64,000 bases of DNA from Adiantum capillus-veneris. Lineage: Eukaryota > Streptophyta > Polypodiopsida > Polypodiales > Pteridaceae. Location of the stretch: assembly GCA_014529385.2 (NCBI GenBank), contig CM043946.1:20142077-20206076 (forward strand), written 5' to 3'. The notes below the pieces were generated by a model. It did not search any database. It saw only the letters and a program-made list of their open reading frames with translations, and was not told the origin of the DNA. Shown one piece after another: positions 55,582-64,000 of the stretch. A program made the translations under genes and the position numbers. Positions within the stretch are counted from its first letter, which is position 1, and each line of letters starts with the position of its first letter.

Positions 55582-56051
55582 TTACGTGTGTAGTTGCCAT
55601 TGAAGGTACGATTCCTACTTTTCTCTCTTTCTTGTAGTGCTTTTTGGGTATTTGCATGGCTGCTACGCTCCCATATATAGCAATATACAAGACATTGTGG
55701 TTCTCTTTGAGATCTTTTTTTGCTTGCATCTATGTATACAAGTGCTAATTTTGGATATACACTTTGATCTATACACATGTAAATGCTTTTTTGTGGTATA
55801 TTCATGCTCAATTTTGGTATGCATACTTGATGTGTTTGCTCTTCTAGATACTCTATGTGAGTAATTGCTTCATCAACTTGATATTCGGTATGCATATTTG
55901 ATGTGTTCGCTCTTCTAATTACTCTATGTGAGTAATTGCTTCATCAACTTGATATTTGAAGGTGATTGAAACTTGTATGCATCTTATGTCTATGTTGCTT
56001 CTATATGGCAATATTCCTTGATTTAGATTATTTTGTCAATGGCAATTTTCA
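55582..56051. repeat. Non-coding, with a 71-bp tandem duplication
   Basis: 55816-55886 and 55887-55957 are near-identical units starting GGTATGCATA, with 'GCTCTTCTA', 'ACTCTATGTGAGTAATTGC' and 'TTCATCAACTTGATATT'. No gene seen. Confidence 0.85.
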
Positions 56052-57118
56052 TGATATTGGGCACCCTTCTGTTATATGAGGTTAGAATTGCAGTTGTGGT
56101 AGCTAGCATGTAATGCTTAATTACTGTATTGTTTTTATTTTTCAGTAATAGTGAGTTGATGATGTGTAGATTGGGACACTAGAACTGGGGAGGAGTCATC
56201 AATAATAATAATAGAAAACTTCTCGAACATTTATTTTTGCAAAATTATTGTAGTTATTTTTTCAATTAGCCCATATGGCTCTATTGTACACAATTAGTGA
56301 GAACCTACCTTGTGGAGAGTCATACAATAAGTGATAGGTACCACCTATGAACTCAAGTGTAAAAAGAGGCCTCTAATTTTTGGCACCAACTTATTCAATA
56401 AAGAAATTAAATACCCAACTCCACAAAAGGTGCTTTGAAGTTTGGGGGCAACCACTTTAGGCTATCCTCTTGCAAGATTTTTTCTCTCTTCTCTTATGTT
56501 ATGCTATATGTAGTAATTGTGTCAACATCTTTCTCTCTTACAGACTATCACTACCATAGCTATTCTTGTATGTATGTGCGTGTATGATATTGGACACCCT
56601 CATGTTGTACGTGGTTAGCATTACAATTGGGATAGTTGAGTATAATGGTCAATTACTTGTTGTCTTTATTTAGTGAGTTAATGTTGTGTAGATTGAAACT
56701 TTGGGACTAAGGTGAAGGCGTCGACAATAAAACCAATGATACTTGTTGATCATTTAATTTTGCATAAGTAATATAATTATTTTTTCAATAAACCCATATG
56801 ACTCCGTTGTACAAAGTTAGTAAGACCCTACTATAAAAGGTCGTGCAATAAGTGATAGGACCACACATAGACTCAAGTGTAAAGAGGGGCCTTTAATCAA
56901 CTTAGTCAATAAAGAAATTAAATACTCAACTCCACAAGAGGTGTTGTGGAGTCTGGTCACTACCACTTTAGGTCATTCTCTTGCAAGATTCCTTCTCTCT
57001 TCTCTTATGCTATGTTGTGTAGTTATTGTGTCAACATCTTCCTCTCGTATAGGCTGTCACTATCATAGCTATTCTTCTGTGCATGTATGGTTATGGTGTT
57101 TCCTTGCCTACTTGTGTA
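56052..57118 (+). repeat. Tandem duplication, unit 533 bp
   Basis: Copy 1 begins TGATATTGGGCACCCT at 56052, copy 2 TGATATTGGACACCCT at 56585. Shared strings in order: 'GAGTTGATG(A)TGTGTAGATTG', 'ATTATTTTTTCAAT(A/T)A', 'ACTCAAGTGTAAA', 'TCAATAAAGAAATTAAATAC', 'CTTGCAAGATT', 'TGTGTCAACATCTT'. Copies differ by many substitutions and indels, so the duplication is not recent. No coding content. Confidence 0.88.
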
Positions 57119-57163
57119 TGTACTAGGTTAAGGAAGAGATGGTGAGAGGTTTGATGGGTGTAC

Positions 57164-57164
<1 letters not shown>

Positions 57165-57212
<48 letters not shown>

Positions 57213-57236
57213 CGCGCGCGAAAGAGAGAGAGAGAG
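57165..57236 (+). repeat. Compound (TG)n(CG)n(AG)n microsatellite
   Basis: About 20 TG units (57165-57204), 8 CG units (57205-57220), then AAAG and (AG)n. Alternating purine-pyrimidine for 56 bp. Confidence 0.95.
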
Positions 57237-58285
57237 CGAAAAAAAAATTTGAAGATTTCTAGCACCTGCTTTCTTGATCTCCCAACAGCAATTGTGCATA
57301 CACACTCCTTTTACAATTTGATTATGCCGGAAATGGTTTATGGAATTTGTTGAGTCATCTTGGATTGATTAGATGAATATTAAGTTTATGGTAAGTGTAT
57401 GTCACTTTACGTGTCATTTTCCATACATGAAACTTTGAGGTAAATTTGCATCAAGTGGGAGTTTCCATAGAGTCTTATAGCAAGTTTGCTTCATGCATTG
57501 GCTTAGAGTCTGCTTGTGCATGTTGTTGCTGCTACCGTTGCCATATTATGTTCTATGTTTGAAGTTTGGGTAAATTAGCAATACAAAACAATGTGGCCAT
57601 TTATAGCAATGAGTCTTGACTTTGTTGAACCTTTGGATGGCCCTATAGGAGGTTTTGTGCAGTCAAGCATTTGGGTTGAGCTACCTAATGTGAGGTGAAT
57701 TAGGTCCTTGGTTCCCTTTATTGGGGCTAGGACATTTATATATGTGTGTAAGCGCTCATTAGTCATGTTGGCTTGGTAGCTTTTTGAATCAAGTTGATTT
57801 GATTTACGACCTTCTCTTTTTGTCTCTAGTTTATGGCTACCACTTATTTATATTTGTGCCAAAATAAAGCCAAAATACAACTAAAATGTTATGATTAGAG
57901 ATAGCTTACAAGAAAGAATCAAGAGAGATGGACAAGAGAATAGCAAAGGCCACACAACATGTACAAGGAATACCTTGAATTAAAACCATATGTACATATA
58001 CAAGAGTTTTCATGTAATTTTAAGCCACTAAAGTTCGTGCATGGGTTTTTTTTTTAATCGAAACTCATATCAACAAGAGTGAGTGTATATAATATTAAAA
58101 TCACCAAAAATTGACTACAGCTCCATGCTCCAACCAAGCCATGGAGGACAATAGCAAACCACACAACAACATACATCCATAATACAAGTCCATAAGTGAG
58201 CTTTTTACAAGGAACCTTGAAAATGATACATCAAGTGCATAATTCCGATTGCAATAGAGCTTATAATAGAGAATGATACCACTCA
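57237..58285. other. No recognised gene
   Basis: AT-rich, without a domain or RNA gene that I can identify. Short open frames are not supported by composition. Confidence 0.4.
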
Positions 58286-59208
58286 CATGGGGTGCCACCA
58301 TGACATACCTTCTCCCACAAGGGTTGCCATGCCCTGGCCAAGTAATAGCTACGAAGATCCAGAGAGACTGAAAGCCGCAGAAGAAAGAACTAGTATCGCC
58401 GATGAAGAGGTCAAAACATGCCGCATTGCTTGGTTGCCACCACAGCCGAAAGCCATGCCACTACCATCAAGTGTGTCCAAAGAACATTCCATTGTAATGT
58501 TTGCCATCCCCAAACCCAGATGCCAAATAAGGTCTCTACACCATCATCGCTTGTTGACAACCATCAAAAACCACATGCTCTCAAGATGAACCAAGTACCT
58601 TCGAATTGCCGCAGAGAAAAAACTACCAACAGACACTAGGGAAACCACCGTCGCCGCACCCACTGCCGTTCGGTGCCACCAAAGAAGCCATACCTACCAC
58701 GAACTAGAACCCTGTCGAACCGCCCACATGCACAACTAGCCTTTGTTTCCTTCCCAAAGGTAAGAGGGAGGGAAGGTCTCCCCCAGCTTAAAAAATTTGT
58801 GAGAAACTGCACCACCAAACACTAACGGAGAGGGATGGGGTAGCCGGTCACCCCCCTCCCGGAGTAGACCTTGACCCACCCGCCAGAAGCCAACCCTCAC
58901 CCTGAGCAACAATGCAAGCATAAAACTTTGAACCAGTTCAGAGAGCAAAGCATAACCCACAAATAGCCCTTTGATAGGGGCCCCCACCCAGCGAGGAGCC
59001 GATGCAGCCGTCATGCAGTAGATTGTGTAACAGGGTTTGGTGACCCTCTGTGCAAGTGTCAGGCAGAAGCTTTGCATTAACTCTTAATTTCATGCATGGT
59101 TTAAGAGGAATCCATAGTGGAATTGCTTGATTTCCCAAAAACCCTTTATCAACAAAGTGTTATTTGCTATATTTCATGCATGGTTTAAGAGGTTGAATCC
59201 ATAGTGGT
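58286..59208. other. GC-richer block, possible LINE-like untranslated sequence, and a small duplication
   Basis: 58290-59060 is richer in GC and has several frames on both strands without any domain. On the minus strand, 58880-58846 reads GGGAGGGGGGTGACCGGC, close to GGTGGGGGGCGACCGGCC at about 49430. At 59080-59205 the phrase 'TTTCATGCATGGTTTAAGAG' occurs twice (59087 and 59173), each followed by 'AATCCATAGTGG'. Confidence 0.35.
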
Positions 59209-60110
59209 TGTTTGGGACACACTGGACTGACACGTAAAAGGGGGATGTATGTACACCAAACCTCATTGTACTCCTTCATTTTTTCAAAAGAAGCGATGTA
59301 ATTCTGCTAATGAGGATTCTCAATTGTAATATATTTTGTCATGCCCTCTTAGCCTCTCTGAGTCTACACACCTTGTAAATGGGTGTATGGCTGTGGGAAA
59401 TTTCCCTTAGCTCTTAAGTCAAAACCCTTAGTTTAAACAAAAAATACATAATCATTAGCTTGAAGAAGTATTGGACCTGTTAGAGCTTCTTGCTGCTACA
59501 ACTTGTAATCCGCTTTTCTCCTTGTTTGGTAATCAGAATTCAATTCCAAATAGCACCTTGTGTTCCTTGTCTCTTGCTCTACAATCTAAGTGTAATCATT
59601 CTCAATTCTGTTGTGGTTCATGACGTCTTGTTTGTGAGTTAAATGCATTGATTTGAGGTCTTAAATTGTTGTTTTTTGATGTTTTGACCTTGGATAAGTG
59701 TTTCTATGCCTAAGGAGGACCTTTTCGTGTAGTTCTTTTTCAGTTTTTTTGCACATTTTTTCTGATGGATCGTGATTTATATACCTTCCCAGATGACTGC
59801 AGAACTTGGTAGGATTGTACCCTTAGGTGTTGTAATACCTTTCCTTAAGTTTCGTTGCATTCCTAATTTGTTTGGATGCCGAAAAGGCATGATGACATAG
59901 AGCGGTGAGATCGGACATAGACTGATTTTCTAACTAGGAAGTGGTTGATTTGCTTTTGTCATAGTATAAATAGCCCTCTGAGTTCACTTTGGTGAGATTG
60001 ACACTCTCATTAAGTGTTTGTGCCCCATCTCGAGTCACTTCCTTGCATATTGACATTATGTTAGTACAAAAAGCTATGTTGCAGACGTCCATCGCGGCGA
60101 CCCGCTAACA
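59209..60110 (+). repeat. Putative 5' LTR of the Tat/Athila-like element
   Basis: Starts TGTTTGGGACAC, ends CCCGCTAACA; the start agrees with the point where similarity to the fragment at 595-809 begins. The end is fixed by the primer site at 60112. The partner LTR is outside the window, so length (902 bp) is provisional. Confidence 0.7.
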
Positions 60111-60111
60111 T

Positions 60112-60128
60112 TGGCACTGCTGCCGGGG
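60112..60128 (+). promoter_or_regulatory. Primer-binding site, tRNA-Asp type
   Basis: TGGCACTGCTGCCGGGG matches the plant tRNA-Asp-complementary site TGGCGCCGTTGCCGGGG at 14 of 17 positions; all three differences are transitions. Confidence 0.75.
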
Positions 60129-61836
60129 AAGTCGATCCTTAGGTGGTGAGTGACTCAGTTGTACAAAAAATCCCTTCCAAAGCTTTTGACACCCATTCCG
60201 TTTACATATAGACAGTAAAGCAGCTAGACGTATTTAGTGCTTAGTAGAGACTGGAGTCCAAGTTTAGCCAATGCTACTCCTTATGAGCAAAGAAAGTTGT
60301 GAGTGAAGTACAAAAGAGTATTTCATTCTTCGATTTTCCCATGCTTGAAGAGGACTGTTTCATCATACACTTCATTGTCGTTTTTTAATTGTTAATTTCA
60401 TTTATGTTTGTGCATCATTTCAATTTATAGGAGTAGGTTAAGTAACAATTTCCACCATCAATTAGGGCCAAAAGGATCAGGGTAAAAACTATCCAAAACC
60501 TTATTTTGGTGTCAAAGATCATAACTCTAAAAAATTTGGCAAATTGATGGTCAGAGGTTCAAAGTTGAACTAAACCCAGCAAATTTTTTTTGTCCAACAT
60601 GGATCGCGATCCATGTTCCTTTCAGACCAAGTAAGCAAAAATTGTTTCCTTTGCTTAGAACAGACTCTCAGACATTAGAATCTTGAGTTTGGTCAGAAAT
60701 AGAGTGCTAAAAGAACATCCAAAACAAGAAACTGGATTAAACTGAGAAAAACCTTGAAAATTGAGAAAATCTGGGAAAAACTAAACTTTTATTTGTCCAA
60801 ATTCAAAAAGGGGTGAGAATTGGGTTCAACTAAAAACAAGGAACCAGCATGACAAAAAATCATGACCAGATGCTTCCAAACATGGATCGCGATCCATGTT
60901 CCTGGTAGACATTTGTGAGGGAATTTGACCAATGCAATCCTGAGAACTAAGGGAATAACTTTTCCAAAAGGAGCCACAACAAAAAAGTAAAAAAACTTAA
61001 TCAAAATACCAAAAAAGGAGCTGTTTGCAAAAAATCGCAAAGCAAACACAAAATCTTGCTTTTGACCTGGAAAAAGTGGATCAAATTCAAAAAGATTTGG
61101 GGAAGGGCATCACCACACCCTCTGTCACAAACTCACCAAAAGGTCATGCCAAAATCTTGTCAAACATGGATCGTGATCCATGTACCTTTTTGGAACTTTG
61201 AGCTGATATTTGACATGTAGAAAAGTGATAACACTTTAAAGTACTTTCTCCCAAAGAACTGTTATCAAAAAAGGTCAAAAGGTAGGCCAAAGGGCATGAA
61301 ATAGATCAAGGGGGAAACCACTGGAACAAACCCTAAAATTGAATGTTGAATGACCTAAAAAACTCCAAATCACACAAAAAAACCATATAGCTAGCATCAG
61401 TAGACCAAGGACTGGCTATGTGCCAAGTTTTAGTATATTCTAGCATTGAGGTACATGGATCGCGATCAAAAACTGAATTTGGATATAAAAAACCAGATCA
61501 AAAGCCCAAAACTGCCAAGTACTCTGGTAAAGGGTCAGAATTGACCTAATTTTCAATCCAGAGGTCCATTTCCAAAAAAATTGATACCATAGGACCTAGA
61601 ACTAACACGAACGGCTGTAAACTCCCCAGCTATCAAGCATTTTTTGACAGGTTGCAAGTGCTAGAGAATACTACTCAACAAGTAAGATCAGAGAGGGGAA
61701 TTCAGGATAGCTAATGAGGTAACCTGGTTTGGATTTTGCAATATCAATTCTTCATGTATTTACAATCAAAAAGATTGTACCAGAATAGGAATCCCAACAT
61801 CATAGACCAAGTGAGCAGTGATTCAACTGAAGTAGC
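60129..61836 (+). repeat. Leader with a palindrome repeated at ~284-bp intervals
   Basis: ACATGGATCGCGATCCATGT, a perfect 20-bp palindrome, lies at 60597-60616 and 60880-60899; a one-base variant at 61164-61183; a version with an altered right end at 61453-61472. Spacing is 283, 284 and 289. At equal offset in the first two units (60798 and 61083) the string CAAATTCAAAAAG recurs, so these appear to be strongly diverged tandem units in which the palindrome stayed intact. No coding region is seen. Confidence 0.85.
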
Positions 61837-62558
61837 GTGAATCAAAGACCACTGCATCCTTTAGAAGCCATTGTAGAGGAAAGCTTTTCTGACACCTCGT
61901 TAGAAAGATCATACAGCCTAATGACTGAGGAGTCCAACAAGTTGAACCCTAAGGAAACAACTTCCATGGGGACAGGTCCTTCCCAACCTGCATCTAACGT
62001 GAAATTGTTGTATTTACAATTTCAATTTGAAAATGTGCTTAAGACCAAAATCTATAAAGATGGAATGGACCGCTACTATGTTAAGTTGGAGAATAAGCCA
62101 AACAAGTTCAAGGACCTTGTAGATGTGGATTATGACGGAGGCAGATACTTTGACAGAGAGGGAATGATGTACCTAGTGATTCACAACCCCTTTATTGTGG
62201 ACAAATGGGGGATGACTGGCACACCAAGGACAAGGTAGATGAAGAGCTAGCAGATGAACCACCCAAAATGGATAAGCAAAACGCGATGCTCAGATGCACC
62301 AATAAGAGAGAGAATCTTAATAGAAACAACACTTACATGGGGCTATATAAATTCAATAATGGAGAACAAACACTCTATTATAGATGTGATGAACCCCACA
62401 TCAAGGAACAGACTGACCGCAAAAAACTATACGTTTTTACTTACATAGAGGGGAGAAGTATTCAGGTGGTCATAATGGATAAGAATGGCCAAAAATTCTC
62501 TCCTATGGACCATAAGGAGTTAGAACGATATACATATTTTGGGGGACCACTCCACTAA
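61837..62558 (+). pseudogene. Pre-gag ORF of unknown function
   Basis: Two overlapping frames (to 62238, and 62205-62558) read as one protein split by a frameshift near 62210-62235. A stop lies three codons before 61837; the first ATG is at 61921. The text has LYLQFQFENVLKTKIYKDGM, RYYVKLENKPNKFKDLVDVD, YFDREGMMYLVIHNPFIVD, then NTYMGLYKFNNGEQTLYYRC, KKLYVFTYIEGRSIQVVIMD. Many aromatic and charged residues with beta-strand-like alternation; no motif I know. Ogre-type Tat elements carry an additional ORF ahead of gag, so by position this may be the counterpart; I cannot show homology. Confidence 0.6.
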
Positions 62559-62590
62559 TACTATATGTAAATTCAGAAGAAGTGAAAACC

Positions 62591-63808
62591 ATGACTACTC
62601 ACACACCAGAAACTGGGAATATAAGTCCAGTAAGAACCAAAGTGGAAGATTCTTTTGGACATCAACGGTTTTCGAACACGGGGCCTATGGGATTAACGGG
62701 GTCTAGGGCTTCTATGAATACGTAGAGGGGCAGTGCGACACCTGACGTGACTTACACAATTAGAATCCCTCCGACTTTTACACGAGATGGACTTGATGAA
62801 CGTATGGCGGATAGGATACCAATTACAATGCCAAGAGGAGAATATGAACCTAGAGAGACCACACAAGGGGTGGTGAGGATGGTTGCGGAATCCATACGCA
62901 TGTGACCATCTCAAGTGGTGAAGTGTGTACCCAAAAAGTATAGTGGGTCGGGAGATTTGTATGCTCATGTTTCAATCTTCAAACAAGTCTTGAGGGCGGA
63001 ACATGTAGCTGATTTCCATACTCAATATGAAGGTTTTGGGTTGACTCTAGAAGGAACTTCTTTGACCTGGTTTCAACCCTTAAACAACCTAGAATTCCCA
63101 AGTACTTAGCAGCTTCTCCGAGAATTCACTGAGGAATTCTTAAAGAGAGGAATTAAGCATAATACTACCTCCCAGGTTTATGTGTTTAAACAAAAGGAGA
63201 AGGAAAAGGTGAAGGAAGCCTCGCTTCGATTCAAGCAATACATAGAAAGATGCCCTGCTAGAGAACTATCTCAGGATGACAGACTGTCAGTCCTTTTCAT
63301 AAAAGGATTGTGAAATGACACTCTCAATAAAGACTTGCACTTAAAGGCATGTTTTACTTTTGAGCAAGTCATGAAAGAGGCGTTGTATCTGGTAGACATT
63401 TACAAGGCATATGAAGAGCTGATAGAAGACACAGACCAAGGGATGAGTAGCACCTCTTCAACCACTAGTGAGTCCACAATGAAACTGGGCGGGCAAAACC
63501 CAACTGTGTCGGATGTTGATCAAATGATCGAGGAAGTGATCACAAGGATGAACCAAGGAAACAAGACGAACCCAAACATAGAAGACACAGACCAAGGGAT
63601 GAGTAGCACCTCTTCAACCACTAGTGAGTTCACAATGAAACTGGGCTGGCAAAACCCAACTGGGTCGGATGTTGATCAAATGATCGAGGAAGTGATCAGA
63701 AGGATGAATCAAGGAAACAAGACGAACCCAAACACACAACAAATGCCCACCCAAAAATGTGACATCTGTGAAGGAGATCATCCAACTCAGTGGTGCAACC
63801 TTCAATAG
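62591..63808 (+). pseudogene. Tat/Athila-like gag with an internal duplication
   Basis: One frame from the ATG at 62591, interrupted by stops at 62723 (TAG), 62903 (TGA), 63107 (TAG) and 63311 (TGA). Capsid block: KKYSGSGDLYAHVSIFKQVL, LEGTSLTWFQPLNNLE, REFTEEFLKRGIKH, EASLRFKQYIERCPARELSQ. At the C-terminal side a 52-residue unit, starting IEDTDQGMSSTSSTTSE and containing SDVDQMIEEVI and RMNQGNKTNPN, occurs twice in tandem (63422-63577 and 63578-63733). A Cys/His cluster CDICEGDHPTQWC (63759) follows, then another stop (63806). Confidence 0.8.
63422..63733 (+). repeat. 156-bp in-frame tandem duplication in gag
   Basis: Two units of 156 bp (52 codons) starting ATAGAAGACACAGACC at 63422 and 63578, with only a few substitutions. 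Since the length is a multiple of three, the duplication keeps the frame. Confidence 0.93.
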
Positions 63809-64000
63809 AGGCCACGAGTAAATGTACCACGTGTATTGAAATGGTGTGCTACTGAACAAAAATGGACAAACCATGAAACCCACGAATGTTTCTATAATAG
63901 AAACTATGTTAGAGAGAGACAATACGGTCCACATGGAGGGCAACAATTACCACCCCCTCCAAGATACCATAGAAGCACCTTCTGATCAAAGTATGGTCTA
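63809..64000 (+). pseudogene. Continuation of gag to the window edge
   Basis: In the gag frame after the TAG: RPRVNVPRVLKWCATEQKW, TNHETHECFYNRNYVRERQ, a second Cys/His-containing cluster usual in this branch, then a Gly/Pro-rich stretch (GGQQLPPPPRYHRSTF) and a stop at about 63982. Confidence 0.6.

Larger units (their letters stand above)
59209..64000 (+). mobile_element. Tat/Athila-like Ty3/gypsy element, 5' portion, continuing beyond the window
   Basis: A putative 5' LTR (59209-60110) is followed one base later by a primer site of the tRNA-Asp type, then a leader of about 1.7 kb, a pre-gag ORF (61837-62558) and gag (62591 onward). The long leader, primer type and additional ORF before gag fit the Tat/Athila branch of Ty3/gypsy. 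Pol lies outside the window. Gag has several stops, so the copy is inactive. Confidence 0.75.

Noticed and set aside
58287-59077. Possible small gene in the GC-richer block
   Set aside because: Frames on both strands overlap, no domain, no splice structure, and repeat-like similarity to 49420.

Overview
This window is repeat-dominated nuclear DNA from a vascular plant. The evidence is one intron-split gene with GT-AG junctions for a plant-type 10-formyltetrahydrofolate deformylase (PurU, 44847-47213), embedded in a mosaic of Ty1/copia and Ty3/gypsy retrotransposons, a CACTA (En/Spm) DNA transposon, a LINE and long (GA)n/(CT)n microsatellites. The PurU N-terminal (ACT) domain looks divergent from the angiosperm proteins I remember, so a fern or gymnosperm is possible. 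That placement is a weak inference.

Left part (1-28.7 kb): a gypsy gag-protease fragment (1-594), an LTR fragment (595-809) and a minus-strand gypsy gag relic (810-2783) lead to a minus-strand copia element (4052-8065) lying inside a (GA)n tract. Next comes a three-level nest. A plus-strand copia relic (8551-9290 and 27775-28708) is split by a chromodomain gypsy element (9291-27774, 5-bp duplication CACAA). That element is split by a CACTA transposon (13273-23107, 3-bp duplication AAC). The CACTA element carries TNP2-type and TNPA-like genes on the minus strand and, upstream of TNP2, a 12-unit array of a 173-bp repeat whose units each contain a long hairpin, followed by about 800 bp of pyrimidine-rich DNA.

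Middle part (28.7-44.3 kb): gypsy gag and RT relics; a plus-strand copia relic (about 32190-40775) broken twice, by a deleted LTR element (32746-34920, duplication TAGGC) and by a young minus-strand copia element (35431-40719, duplication ATGTG, LTRs with one visible difference); the 3' end of another copia element; a gypsy gag/protease fragment split by a solo LTR (42217-43333, duplication CACAA); and a LINE RT scrap.

Right part (44.3-64 kb): the PurU gene is the only host gene I can support. Beyond it lie gene-poor DNA with duplications, a possible tRNA-derived SINE pair (52001-52340), a 5'-truncated LINE (52557-55496), a 533-bp tandem duplication, and the 5' portion of a Tat/Athila-like gypsy element (LTR 59209-60110, tRNA-Asp-type primer site, long leader with a palindrome recurring every 283-289 bp, a pre-gag ORF and a decayed gag) that runs off the window.

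Nearly all transposon reading frames carry stops or frameshifts. Many stops have the form expected from C-to-T decay at methylated sites (CAG to TAG, CGA to TGA).
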